The notes under the pieces were generated by a model. It worked only from the letters and a program-made list of their open reading frames with translations. It had not been told where the DNA came from and did not search any database. The position numbers and the translations under genes were made by a program. Shown piece by piece: positions 43,605 to 55,448 of a stretch of 64,000 bases of DNA. Every line of letters begins with the position of its first letter. The stretch's first letter is position 1. Origin of the DNA: Sarcomyxa edulis (Eukaryota; Basidiomycota; Agaricomycetes; Agaricales; Mycenaceae); the NCBI GenBank assembly GCA_009761415.1, contig QUOL01000007.1, positions 682,001 to 746,000 on the forward strand. Reading direction: 5' to 3'.

Positions 43605-46061
43605 ATGTCCATGCCCGAGACGTGCGCCTCTTCATCCTCAATACCCATGCATCCTGCGGTGTCTAGTAGTTCCGAGTCGTCAAAGACTATGATTACAAGT
43701 TCACAAGCGCTCTTTATGGGTCGAAGAGCTGGCCTTCTGAAGAAACGAGGAGCAAGGGACGATGGCAGGGGAAAACTCAGTAGAATGTCAGACATGCACA
43801 TTGACATAGTATTTCAGGTGTGTGTCTGAACGTCCAAAGGCTCAACATCATCATCGTACATACTGTTCTTCCAGGTGTTCGGCCACCTTGGCCCCGGTGA
43901 CCTGCTTAACATGGCTCGAACAACGAAAGGTCTACGCGGTCTTCTTATGGGTCGTTCTGTCCAGTGGTTGTGGATTCAGTCATTCGTAAACATGCCTGAG
44001 CTCCCGCCGAAGCCCGAAGATTTAACAGAGCCTCTGTATGCCGATCTACTCTTTGGTCGAACCTGCCATGTCAGTCAGTAATTGATACTTATGCTCACCT
44101 TGGCTCCTGATCGCCATCTGTGTACGTGTTAGTTTTGCTCGTGCGCGGTCCCGTTCAAAGAAGAGCCGATCTGGCGATGGTATCTTCGCAGCTGCAAAGA
44201 CTGTCTGTTGGTCAAGTGCTTGTCATCTTGCTAATCTGCTGACGTGCATTATACTCACAACTTAATAGCACTTTGGATAGAGAATTCTATCCGCAAAATG
44301 CATTTCTCCTACCTTCATTCCAAACAAGGTACTTGTCCGAATATTTTGTTGAGATCAAAGGTTAGTAGATAGCTCGTTCATCCCCTCATTCCGTCGGATA
44401 ATTATCACACAATATGGGTCAGGAGGCAACGGTAAATTTACTTCCCTTATCCGCGACATCGAGGACTTCGGCCGTGAATACCTCGAATTGAAGGATGATT
44501 CAAGTGCTTTACGAGAGCTCCTTGTTCGCAGGGAGAAATACGTGCAGTCAAGAGTTCTGGTAAGGTTCGTCATTCTTCTCATATGTACGACTCCAATCAT
44601 GTTTTGTTGCACAGTTTGCAACGTCAGTCTCGGCATGGTTCGCTGCCCAGTTGGCCAAGAAAAACAAACAGATAGAAGACGCTATAATACAGCGACGCGA
44701 AGCGTACGGACAATCGTACTCTACAATTATGTTTTCTCATTGCCATTCTGTCCAGGATCTTTGAGCGACTCAGATCCGCGGGCTGGGATCACGAACTTAC
44801 ACACTGCACAGTCTCTCTTGGACAACATCCTCTTGTTAAACAATCAAAAACGTTGACTGACCGCGGTTCGAAGTTTTTTTATCGTCCATTCTCTATCGTT
44901 ATGATCCTCATCGCGATTTAGGTTGGCTTAACATACGTCCAGAACTCGAAAAGTTCCTAGAAAATTTCAGGGCTTCCCGCTTGGTGGACGAACGAACTAC
45001 TTGCATCAAACGTCGCACAGAGACGCTTGGCAAGCTGGTCCAACGACATATCCAGACTCGACCAGTAACCGAGATATTCCCCCTCCCAGCCGATATTTGT
45101 CATATGGATGAGTTCCGTTCCATCATTTTCGATACTCCTCAGGCAGAACAGGTCTCTGAGAAAAGCTTCGAGATCCCCATGGCACGAATCCAAGAACTTT
45201 CGCAAAAATGGCTACTCAGGAATCGGCTTTTGCTTTTGGATCTCATTCCTTCAACGGGAACATCGGAGAACGCTGGGCTTTCTCCTCTTGACCTGGCAAC
45301 AACCTTTTTTCGATGTCGCTGGTGTAAAGACCCTATCACTTATCCGCGAATACTTCGTCACGATTGCCTGATGTCCGTGAGGAAAGCCACCGATGACGGA
45401 AGCGAATTTTTCGTTGCTTGTGAACATCTCGGCGCGTTGCCGTGGAACTTTGGTCACAACCAAGTCTCGTTTGACGTTGATGCTTTCGCGGCTACTAAAG
45501 CTATCATTGTCGCGTGTGGACGTGACCCCACGATAATCACAGCTTCCGAGATGGATAACCTCGATTATCGAGTGGAATGCTTGCGTTGTGTTCATGATAA
45601 GAGAGGGCATCTCGTCATGAGCTGGAGGATTGGGGTATGCAGAACATCCTTGTGTTTCTCTTGAGCGATTTATCTCCATATTGCGTTGCATTCTCAGGTT
45701 CTTCATGACATCGACGAGCATTTCGACGAGCCGAAGGGCCCCGAACCGCATTGGAGGATTATCGACGACAAGGACGCTTTAGCGAAAGTAAAGCAGAAAG
45801 AGGCTACATTTTCCAAGGATGATTCCCAGCCGACACGCCTTCGCTGCATTTGGTGCAAAGAGGATCTTAACGCTCTCAAAGTCCAGTCTACCCCTTGGGG
45901 AATAAGATGGTATGGATGCCTTCGTGTGTTTTTACCTAGGATTTGACACCATCTTCAGCCGCCACAACAACCTCAAGAAAACATCTCCGAAGAATTTCTA
46001 CCCGTGCATTGACGTATCAATGAACAAGCCACCGTACCCTGTGAGGGTGAGATTTCAGTAG
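43605..46061 (+). CDS. F-box protein with zinc-finger motifs, second copy
   Basis: About nine exons, roughly 620 residues. Paralogue of the gene at 12119-14519. The F-box part reads MSDMHIDIVFQVFGHLGPGD then LLNMARTTKGLRGLL. Shared blocks in the same order: RIFERLRSAGWDHEL, the HPLVKQSKTLTDR segment, LDLATTFFRCRWC with CKDPITYPRILRHDC (Cys-x2-Cys-x11-His-x-Cys), and VECLRCVHDKRGHLVMSW. This copy keeps the CLRC pair the other has lost. Near the end CIWCKED...GIRRHNNLKK keeps the Cys pair and one His, but the second His of the last finger is not evident. Role by family knowledge: substrate receptor of an SCF ubiquitin ligase; target unknown. Intron signals are clean, so it looks expressible. 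Stop TAG 46059-46061. Confidence 0.75.
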
Positions 46062-46685
46062 GACTGGTGAGTGCTTTGTTCTTCCGTCATTACGAGGACT
46101 TCCATCGACAATGCAGGGCGCTCTCGACACCTCGACAATCGTTATGGATGACGATGGATGGGAGGCTCGAGACTGATAGATATGCTAACGACAGACGGGG
46201 ATGTCGACGAGCAATATTAATAACTACTCAATTGGATCCTACCTCGTCAATGTCATGTATATAAGTAGATTTCTCAGAAATGTCATCCGTCGTGCCACCG
46301 CTACATTCTAGCTGCCTCCCGTAAGCTGAGCTCGAGAAACCCAACTTCAAATTTCCAAACCTCCAAGTTCGAGTTATAAATAAAATCTGAAGGATGGAGG
46401 GTTGGAAAATTGTCGGTTGTGTCTTCCGAGTTTCTGCCATTGTTCGAGGTCTTTCAGACAAGCGCTCAATCTTCAGACTTAGTCAGTCACTAGCTTTGCG
46501 ACTCCAACGTTGCTTCAACTTGTACCTCTACACATCGGATATACTTAGGTGAGTACTGAGGATATCGCAGTCCTTCTCAGAAATTTTTGGCGTCTGACCG
46601 ACGAGGTACTCATCCAGATTTGGATCGGGAGCCCTTTGGAAAGCTACTGACAAAAAGTATAATAACAGGGTTTCAGAAACTTTGG
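46062..46685. other. Intergenic, no gene seen
   Basis: 624 bases. An open frame continues upstream of the protease ATG to a TTG at 46587 but has no ATG there. No motif, repeat or RNA gene seen. Confidence 0.5.
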
Positions 46686-49600
46686 ATGTTCAGCAGCATT
46701 CGCTCAATTCCACGCCTATTTCCATTCATACCCAACTATACCACGTATAAACGCAGCATGGCTACCCTATCCGACTGGAATCGCGTCGCATCGGTCGCAG
46801 TTCCCCCGTATTCGGTATTCGCGAAAACTATCCTCAAGTCACCTCAAGACGACAGAGAGTATAGAGTTATCAGGTTAGAAAATGGGTTAGAGGCAATGGT
46901 CATACATGATGCCAAAGCAGACAAGGCCGCTGCCAGTATCAATGTTGCTGTGGGGCATCTATCCGATCCAGTGAGTCATACTATCTCCAGGACTTCCGAT
47001 ATACTGATATCAGTATAGGATGATATGCCTGGGCTGGCCCACTTTTGCGAGCATTTGCTATTCATGGTGCGTGAACTCAGTCAACTCAGATCTACGACCG
47101 TGAGCTCTAACTTTATCACAGGGCACAGAGCAGTTCCCAAAGGAAAACGAGTATTCAGAGGTGCGTGATGGTATCTACAGCTTAAGGTTCATTTGGTCTG
47201 ATTCCTTCTCAGTTCCTTGCCAAAAATAATGGAGCTTCCAATGCGTATACCGCGACTTCCAACACCAACTATTACTTCAATGTCTCTACTGCAGCTTTAC
47301 CTGGAGCCTTGACCCGATTCGCAGCCTTCTTTCACTCCCCACTCTTCTCCCCTTCCTGCACTTCCCGTGAACTCAATGCAGTCGATTCCGAACACAAGAA
47401 GAATCACCAAGCCGACATGTGGCGCATTTTCCAACTCAACAAGCATTTGAGTAAGGAAGGGCACGTATGGCGTAAATTCGGGAGTGGAAATAGAGAGAGT
47501 TTGAGCCGGGTGGCCAAGGAATTGAAGAGCGAGGGTAAATTAGGAGAGCCTGTTACAACCTCGAAAAGTCTGGCACCCTCGCCCATCCCATCGCGACTTT
47601 CGTCCCCTGCTCCGTCCACTGTTTCAACAGGGAGCGATTCAGAGGCCGATGGAGGAAGTGTAGGTCGTGAGACGCGTCGCAGACTCGTAGAATGGTGGTA
47701 CAAGGAATATTGCGCGAGCAGAATGAGGTTATGTGTTATTGGAAAAGGTGTGTTTCTACTTTCATCATCTTCGAAGTTCATGTTGACGTAGATCTCAGAA
47801 TCTTTGGATGAATTGGCGGACCTCGTCTCGACACTCTTCTCACCTATCCCGAACAGAGGACAAGATCCACTTCCAATGATCACCGAACATCCATTTGGAC
47901 CGAACGAAATCAGTGTAAATTCTCTCTCTCCTACTACCTGACGATCAATGAGACTCACCTGCAACATATAGACTCTAGTCAAAGTCCAAACCATCATGTC
48001 GTTCCACTGCATTGAGATGTCGTTCCCTTTGGATTGGCAACCCCCGTTCTATCGTCACAAACCTGCCTACTTCATTAGTCACTTTGCTGGACACGAAGGA
48101 CCAGGATCCCTACATTCTTATCTCAAGAGTAAAGGCTGGATAACAGCCCTGAGCTCTGGCCCACAGGACCTAGCAAGAGGGTTTGGCATGTTCAAAGTCA
48201 GGATCAATCTGACGGAGGATGGATTCAGTAAGTCGATTCGATAACCCGTCTTTGATCCTCTTCGTTCTAACCTGATTTTATCTGAATTTAGAAAACTATC
48301 GAGAGGTCATGCTTGCAACGCATAAATACCTCTCATTGTTGCGATCTGCTGATTTCCCGGCATGGTACCAGCGCGAACTGTCCACACTATCGAACATAGG
48401 ATTCCGATTCGCAGAAAAACGTCGCCCCGACGATTATGCAACATGGGTGTCAGAACATATGTCATGGCCTCTACCACCGGATTTGATCATCGCGGGCCCA
48501 CAGCTGACGTGGGAGTGGGACGCAGAGGAAACTTTGGAGAACGAGGGTGGAAAGAAGAAAGTGGAGGAGTTGCTCGATGGCTTCCGAGTCGATAAGGGGA
48601 GAGCGGTACTTATGGCCCGTGCTGATGAATTTGCGAAGCTTGGAGGGGGCGAGAAGTGGGAGAAGGAGCCTTGGTACGGGTCCGACTATAGTGTTGAGAA
48701 GTTTGACGACGAATTCTTGAAGCTAGTGAGTCAATTGCAGTCGTCTGAAAGTCACGATTGATTCTGACACTATATGCGGTAATCTTCAGGCCACAGGCCC
48801 TAATGACATCAAGGAGCTATTCCTGCCTGGACCGAATGAGTTCATCCCTACCAACTTAGATGTTGATAAGCGCGACGTTGCTGAGGTGAGTTCACCCTAA
48901 ACAGGAATAGTATCGGAAGCGTATTACTGACTTTCTCGTATCCAGCCACTTACGCGTCCCCATCTTATTCGTGAAAGCCCTCTCTCGACGTTATGGCACA
49001 AGAAAGATGACAAGTTCTGGGTTCCCAAGGCTCACGTTATCGTCGAACTGCGAAGGTACTTACTGTGGCGTGTGCATACGCGAATGGTACTCATCTAACT
49101 CTATAAATAAATAGCGCGGTAGCCAATGCCTCCCCTCGAGCCTCTGTGTTGAACCGGTAAGATCCTCTTATCTCTTCAAGCCTCGAATTCCGCTCTGATC
49201 TTCGTTTCTTCATCAGCCTCTTTTCTGATCTTGTTAGCGATTCTCTCACGGAGTTCTCGTACGATGCCGATCTCGCTGGCCTCTCATACAGTTTCGTGTC
49301 TCATACGACAGGCTTGTATATCACTATGCAAGGGTATAATGATAAAATGGCCGTCCTTGCTCGCGACGTTCTGGAGAAAGCCAAAGGGCTAGTCATTGAC
49401 CCTAAAAGGTTGGATGTTATGAAAGAACAGGTGAGTACTTACTCTTCGTTCTTACCTGTCTCGGCTGCTCATCACAAGTATCTGAAAAGACACAAAGGAG
49501 CTGGGAGAACTTCTTCCTAGGGCAACCATATCAACTATCTGACTATTACGGCCGTTACCTTATGACTGATCCACAATGGTCCATAGAGGAAAAACTCGCG

Positions 49601-50963
49601 GAGTTACCTTGTGAGTGAGGTCTTCCGATATTTGACGCTCTTGGTGCTGATGTCTTGGGCAGCTATCACTGCTGAGGATGTTCAGAACTACGTCAAAGAG
49701 CTTTTGGCTCAGGTCAACCTCCGGATGTTGGTGACCGGGAATATGTTCAAGGATGTGCGTTATATCGTTGATTTGGTATCTGTGGAAGTTGCTAACTGAT
49801 TTGTGTTTACAGGAAGCTATCAGGATCGCCGAGGAGGTTGAGAAGGGCCTCGGACCCTCTTCAGTGCCCTCCAATGAGTTGGAAGACCATGCCCTAATCA
49901 TCCCTGAAGGTATGGCCATCAAGTTTCTGGATGGATAATGTCGACTCATTCAATGCAGGTTGTCATTCCGTCTATGTCTCGTCGCTCCCAAACTTGAACG
50001 AAACCAACTCGTCCCTCAGTTACTACCTGCACATCGGGAGAATATCAGACGTGCCTCTCAGAGTCACTGCTGCACTGCTAACACAGATTCTGAGCGAACC
50101 CGCTTTCAATGTTCTCCGGACCAAAGAGCAGTTGGGGTACATCGTATCCTGCTCCCAGTGGCTACTCGCTGCTTCGACTGATAAGGGCATCAGAATCGTG
50201 GTTCAGAGCGAGAAACCACCTGGGTATCTGGAGAAACGAGTGGACGCATTCCTGGACGGGATGAAGACTACTCTCGAGGAAATGAGCGCTGAAGAATTTG
50301 AGCAGCAGAAGGACGGTCTCGAGAAGAAATGGAGTGAGGTGGACAAGAATCTTGCGGAAGAAACTAGCAGGTTTGTTACGCATATCACGACGGGACAATA
50401 TGATTTCCTGAGAAGTGAGCCGTTTCAGTTGACCCCCTCTGTGTCGATACTCACCCTTCACCCGTGCCACAGAGGATATCAATGTTGGAGCCTTGAAGAA
50501 CATCACGAAAGAGGACGTCATCCGCCTTTTCATGTCGCGTGTCCATCCCTCTTCGTCCTCTCGTTCGACACTTGCTGTACACATGCGTTCCCAAAAACCC
50601 CGGTTACAGAAAGTCAGCGCTGCGGCCGCTCAGGCGTTTGAGAATCTGGTCGCGGATGCCAATCTTGGAATCGATGCTACCGCGTGGAAAGAAGCTTTGG
50701 GAAGCGAGCCCAATCCCTCACTGGCTGATTTCGGAAAATATTGGAAATCAGTGTTGGAAGGGAAAGCACCGCAAGACGTTCTCAGCAGTCTCCTCGTCGG
50801 GATGCTTTCTCTGATGGAAAAATACCCGGTCGAAGAGGAGGCAGATGAAATGCGGGAGGGGGCGCGGATTATCGAAGATATGAAGGCCTTCAAAGCATCC
50901 CTGAAGGTCGCTGACCCTGCACCAGTGGTACAATGGGGAGATTTACCGGTGCCGAAATTTTAA
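46686..50963 (+). CDS. Insulin-degrading-enzyme-type M16 metalloprotease
   Basis: Around fourteen exons, over 1,050 residues. Zinc peptidase of the insulysin (Ste23/IDE) family, which cuts small peptides inside a closed chamber. The inverted zinc motif HFCEHLLFMG is followed by TEQFPKENEYSEFL, NAYTATSNTNYYFNV and ELNAVDSEHKKNHQAD (third ligand Glu). Later domains: AYFISHFAGHEGPGSLHSY, GLSYSFVSHTTGLYITMQGY, PAFNVLRTKEQLGYIVSC and VQSEKPPGYLEKRVDAFL. An inserted Ser/Pro-rich loop (SLAPSPIPSRLSSPAPSTV) interrupts the first domain. ATG 46686 gives a basic leader (MFSSIRSIPRLFPFIPNY) that may be mitochondrial; a second in-frame ATG at 46758 would give a cytosolic form, as known for human IDE. Stop 50961-50963. 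Confidence 0.93.
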
Positions 50964-51242
50964 TTGAGTGAGTTCTGATTCATCTTTCAAATCTACCCTC
51001 ATTGACATATATTGTAGATATCTTTATGTTTATATCGTCGTGTTATCGAATCTTTGTTGTCGTGTTGTCCCACTCATGCGACGTGTGTTCTCTGACCGCG
51101 TTTGACGCGTTTTTCGAGGTTGTATGCATACGTTGTTTCTATTTTCCCTTGATCTTCGGATGTTATGAGGACGGATTCGCTCGACTGACGTTGATTGACG
51201 CCCGCAAGCTTACAGAAAATGCCCTGTTCCTGCCCAGAAAGT

Positions 51243-51506
51243 ATGGAGTCGGTCAGTACTCAAGCACCAGTAGTACCCCCAGCTGCAGTGAATGCTGCTC
51301 ATGTCTCGAACAACGTTTCTCAGACCCTCGACAGTGTCTCCAGGATGGGACATACGATCTACTTTCACTATACATGATGACTTCATACACGACCTTCTTC
51401 AACTCCCCAGCATAGGTGATGAACGTGCTCCTTCTTTCTAACGATGCTATCATTGAAGCATCCGACGTACGCCCCATCTTGATTGCATTCAGGCAATCGC
51501 TTTCAG
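51243..51506 (+). pseudogene. Truncated third copy of the tandem orphan family
   Basis: Exon-1-like DNA from ATG 51243 ends RMGHTIYFH, matching GCMVYFQ and GCTVYFQ of the two intact copies. Here the donor is lost: TTTCAC|TATA stands where the others have CAAG|GT. Exon-2-like DNA (about 51414-51506) reads VMNVLLLSNDAIIEASDV then RPILIAFRQSLS, matching GSDVSPVLLAFRQSLS, and still has its GTGAGA donor. The bases before it are CAT where the 52564 copy has CAG, so the acceptor also looks damaged. Exons 3-6 are missing. No TATA box is seen upstream, unlike the intact copies. Confidence 0.75.
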
Positions 51507-52494
51507 GTGAGAGTCGGTGGACTTCTTGACACCTAGTTATGGCTCCTCAGTCGACAACCCCGGGGGAGGAGGAGATACTTGATCATGATCGACTTCGCCA
51601 GACCTTCCCCACAAGCAGTCAATCTTGACACGATGCCTCAGAGTCCCTCGCGGTCCCTAAGCTAGTGTTTACAGGCTTTGCATATATGTAACAATTGCGA
51701 CCCTGTTGGGTACAACATCACTAGTGCCTCGAGCTCGGACTCTGCAAGACACTTATATGGCACGCCGGGTGCATATTCACAAAGCCAGTCACGGTGAAGG
51801 GAAAAGTTTGAGATGTACATACGTTTGGGTTCTTCAATTTGTCAGATGCACGTTACGATGCCCAATCCAAGAGTACTTTGCATGCTTATGAATCTATAAT
51901 GTTGGTATCTAGTAATATACTAGTTATATACGATATAAATATATGACCAAGATGTACCATGCGTGCAACCTGAGGTTATCGTGTCGGATCCTTGGACTCC
52001 ATGAACTCAAGGCTTACATGTACATGCCAAGGAATTGGAGGATTTTTGTAAATCGTTCACCTACAATTCATTGATGCCTCGCGATGCTCTTGATGGGGAA
52101 TATGTCGACTCTACGTTGGACCCAGCATCGGAAAGAGGCCGTTATTCACGACTGGATAAGAATGTACCAGCTTGACGCCCATCGTGTGCGCTTATGGGGG
52201 TAGACAGCCGAATTCTACTGTGTCAAGAGAGTTCGATGTGGTGGTTTGAAGAGAAGGGATTTGGGGAGGTCGGGAATTTCCAATCGATGTTTGTGACTAT
52301 TGGTCAAGGTACGCGGTAAATTCACGTTATTCGGTCGTCGATCTTCGCCTTATTCAGTGTCAAGTCAAACCGATCACTGTCCCCGTTACTTGCCCGTTAC
52401 CGTCTATAATCTTTCGCTATGACCCGTTCCCCCTCTTCTTTTCACGGGATACTGCGATGTGCATGTACTACTTACACTGCCACATACGCGGAGG
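51507..52494. other. Intergenic, about 1 kb, no gene seen
   Basis: Lies between the truncated copy and the first intact copy of the orphan family. Only short frames without motifs. I did not find exons 3-6 of the truncated copy here. Confidence 0.5.
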
Positions 52495-52502
52495 TATAAA
52501 TA
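52495..52502 (+). promoter_or_regulatory. TATA box, orphan family copy A
   Basis: TATAAATA, 69 bases before the ATG, in the context GTATAAATACCAGC. The intact sister gene has ATATAAATACTGGC at the same place. Confidence 0.6.
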
Positions 52503-52563
52503 CCAGCCGATTCTGACTGAAGATACTACATCGACTTTCCCCACAAACGAGATATTCCTCAGC

Positions 52564-53748
52564 ATGGCCGCTACTGGCCCTCAGATCCCTACGAGTAATA
52601 CCAACGCTGCTACAATCCAGCAGTCCAATGTTGGTACTCAGACCGGCCCTCAATTGCCCTTCGATGGCTCTGCGGATGCTTTTCTGTCCAGGGAAGGATG
52701 CATGGTATACTTCCAAGGTTAGCAGTTGTCGTTGTATAATATCGTGTACGACGTTGACCTCACTCGTTTAAATGCATACAGAGGTGACCGATGTGTTCCT
52801 TCAGAACGGTAACATTACTCTCACAGTCGGAAACACCGATGCACGCCTCATCTTGTTGGCGTTCAGACAGTCGATCTCAGGTGAGAACAAACTAACATCC
52901 TCATAGATAGTCACTCATTCCATGTATCAGACGCGTCGCAATATGTCTTTATCAAGCTTCTGCTCGATGGTGAATGGACATGGCACCGCACAACAACTCT
53001 CTCGGACCGCTTTCTCGAGAACGTAGCTCCCACAGTCATCGAGCTATCGCGATCCCGTCACCAGCTAGGCCGTTTCGCATCGTTCTGTGACGGAAGCGCC
53101 CACATGACCCTCAAAGAGCGTCTTGATTGCCTCACTTTGGAGGAGCTTCACGAGATTGCAGCCAAAGTTGGCCCCAAAGTGCCTCAAAATGTATGTTACA
53201 CCAAATTTTTGGTCCACATATTGAGCGCTGACCTTTGCTCTGCCATCTTTGACCAGAAACCACAGGCGCAGGTCAGGAAAGCTATCGAGAATGCCATGAA
53301 CCAATCTAGGCTTTCCTTTGCTCCCAAAGATAAATATATCAAGGAGGAGATCGAAGAGATGGCTAAGACCATGCTTTGTGAGTATCTTCCAGTGGTCTTC
53401 GAGATAACTAACGGCGAGATTTAATCAACAATATAGCCGGCCAATGCCTTCGCTTGAACCCGGTGATGCATGCACTTTTCTGGGGCATGCAAATGGCTTT
53501 TGTCAAAAGGTTCGTCGAACTGATCATCTCGTTCCCGCTCTCGCAGCGCGCTGATCGCTGCTACAATCAGAGGGCTTCAGTTACCTGTACCCGGCACATT
53601 CACCGATGCCTTCATCGAGAAAATCAATACCTATGGTAAGATTGCCAGGAGGTCCGTAATGTATAGGAAGGAGTTGCGTGAGAAGAGGATCAAGAAAGCG
53701 AGGAGGAAGTATCAAGCTAAGAAAGCGGCGGAAGTCAAACGAAAGTGA
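52564..53748 (+). CDS. Orphan tandem family, copy A
   Basis: Six exons: 52564-52717, 52782-52880, 52931-53190, 53257-53377, 53437-53509, 53571-53748, giving 885 coding bases and 294 residues. The first 35 residues are polar. Shared family blocks are GCMVYFQEVTDVFL, ILLAFRQSISDASQYVFIKL, LLDGEWTWHRTTTLSD, LGRFASFCDGSAHMTLKER, LEELHEIAAKVGPKVPQN and EEIEEMAKTML. FWGMQMAFVKR and VPGTFTDAFIEKINTYGK precede a very basic tail (KELREKRIKKARRKYQAKK), which could be a nuclear signal or nucleic-acid contact. No signal peptide or transmembrane span. I do not know the family. Copy B lies 580 bases downstream in the same orientation with the same intron phases (1,1,0,1,2). Confidence 0.7.
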
Positions 53749-54273
53749 GTAACGAGGAAGGGGGAGTGGGGGAATGCTCGGACTATAAAGTCATCAATAT
53801 CGTGACTTGTTTTTTGTAACGTATACTTCGTGTATTATCTCTAGACTCTTGAATCTAAAGCGGTTCTACTAGGGATACCGTGACTACGACTAACATGAGA
53901 TGTCACGTTACTTGAGCTTGCGAGTTCAGAACTTCTGTCCAATTCGAGGGATTGAATCGAAATCGGCAACGGATGACTGGTTTGGGCTGACTGAACATAT
54001 TTGGTACTGTACCGCTACAAGGGGATAGATGTCTATCCAGTCGATATATCTGGACTCCGTATCGAAGATAGAGCGCTTAGAGAGTGAGTCATCTCCTTTA
54101 GCAAGCAAAGTTGCCAGAAGAAGGATTTTCCTTTCTGGGAGAGCAGTTCGGAAAGTTCCGTTTCTGCTTTTGGTTCTTCGGTTTGTTGGACCGCAGCACC
54201 GATGGGTGATCATGTCTTGATTATGTTTCCTATAATCGACTATTTTACAGTGAACCCACTCGCAAACCTACCA
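53749..54273. other. Spacer between orphan copies A and B
   Basis: 525 bases, no gene. A pair of overlapping short frames on opposite strands (about 53926-54220) has no motif. Confidence 0.5.
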
Positions 54274-54281
54274 TATAAATA
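54274..54281 (+). promoter_or_regulatory. TATA box, orphan family copy B
   Basis: TATAAATA, 55 bases before the ATG, followed by CTGGC as in copy A (CCAGC). Confidence 0.6.
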
Positions 54282-54328
54282 CTGGCAGAACATGGCACAA
54301 GATACCACCCAAACAACTCCTCAGTATA

Positions 54329-55448
54329 ATGGACCCCAACCCCACTTCCAGTACTCAAGTTACTGAAGCGCAAGGTATCGACGCCCACACCTTTGCTAGT
54401 ATTACCAGCAAAGTGGGATGCACGGTCTACTTTCAAGGTGAGTACACTAGTATCTACGATGCCGTATGCGATGTTGAACCAATATATACAGAAATGACCG
54501 ATATACTCCTTTCAGGCGACACTAACATTGAAGGATCCGATGTCAGCCCTGTGTTGCTCGCGTTCAGGCAATCACTTTCAGGTGAGAGCCGCATACTGTT
54601 ATATCGATCTCGAAGACGGTGCCTCATCACATGTATTAGATGCGGCGCAACACATCTTCGTGACGCTTCTTCTCAGTAATGAATGGCAATGGTACCGCAA
54701 GACCCAATTATCTGATAGTTCTCTGACCTTGGAGGACAAGGCTCAAGCCATCATAGAACTCACACAGCCTCTTTCTCAACTGGGTTCCTTGACATCCTTC
54801 TGTGACGGAAGTGTCAAGATGACATTCGAGGAGCGCCTTGACTCTCTGAGGAAACTAGAGCTTCACGAGATTGCAGCGAAGGTCGGTCACAAGGTTGCTC
54901 AAAGGGTATGTCCTGTCAGGTCTTGTCGTGGGGTTTCTGATCCAGAGCCTTTGCTCTTTCTTTGTTTTAAGAAACAGAAGGCCGAAGTCAGGCAGGCCAT
55001 CGAGACGGCTCTCGAGGAAGCTAGGAAGCAACCCAGGCCTCCCTTTGTCAAGTCAGTAAAGACCGAGATCGAAGACATGGCTACGACTATGCTCGGTAAG
55101 TCTCATTACTGAATGATTCGACTCATATGCTAATCTGGCTACATATATAGACAATCAATACATCCGAGTAAATTCGTCGATCTATCAAGTCCTTTGGGCT
55201 GCACAAAGGGCTTTCGTGACGAGGTTCGTCAAGTTATTCATTTTGTGCCCGGAGCCGTACTGACCGATGCCACAACCAGGCGGCTCCAATTCTCAGGAAC
55301 CACCATCTTCACCACGAAGTTCATCCATGACATTAATACTTGGGGGGAGGTCGCGAGGAAACCCGTAGCGTACAGGATGGAGCTGCGCGGGAGAATGGAC
55401 CAGAAGGCGAAGGAGAAGTATCAAGCTCAGAAAGCCGCAAAGACCTGA
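54329..55448 (+). CDS. Orphan tandem family, copy B
   Basis: Six exons: 54329-54437, 54492-54581, 54640-54905, 54972-55095, 55151-55223, 55280-55448, giving 831 coding bases and 276 residues. Exon 5 is 73 bases in both copies. Family blocks: GCTVYFQEMTDILL, PVLLAFRQSLSDAAQHIF, LLLSNEWQWYRKTQLSD, LGSLTSFCDGSVKMTFEER, LELHEIAAKVGHKVAQR, KTEIEDMATTML, VLWAAQRAFVTRRL and TKFIHDINTWGEVAR. The end is a basic KEKYQAQKAAKT. The N-terminal 35 residues and the segment around 100-115 differ most from copy A, while LHEIAAKVG and FCDGS are fixed. Divergence is substantial but both frames stay open, so selection has probably kept both. Function unknown. Confidence 0.7.

Noticed and set aside
46587..46685. 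Upstream extension of the insulysin-type protease
   Set aside because: The codon at 46587 is TTG, with no ATG before 46686.
47404..48012. 202-codon minus-strand frame
   Set aside because: Lies opposite conserved exons of the insulysin-type protease and also spans one of its introns.
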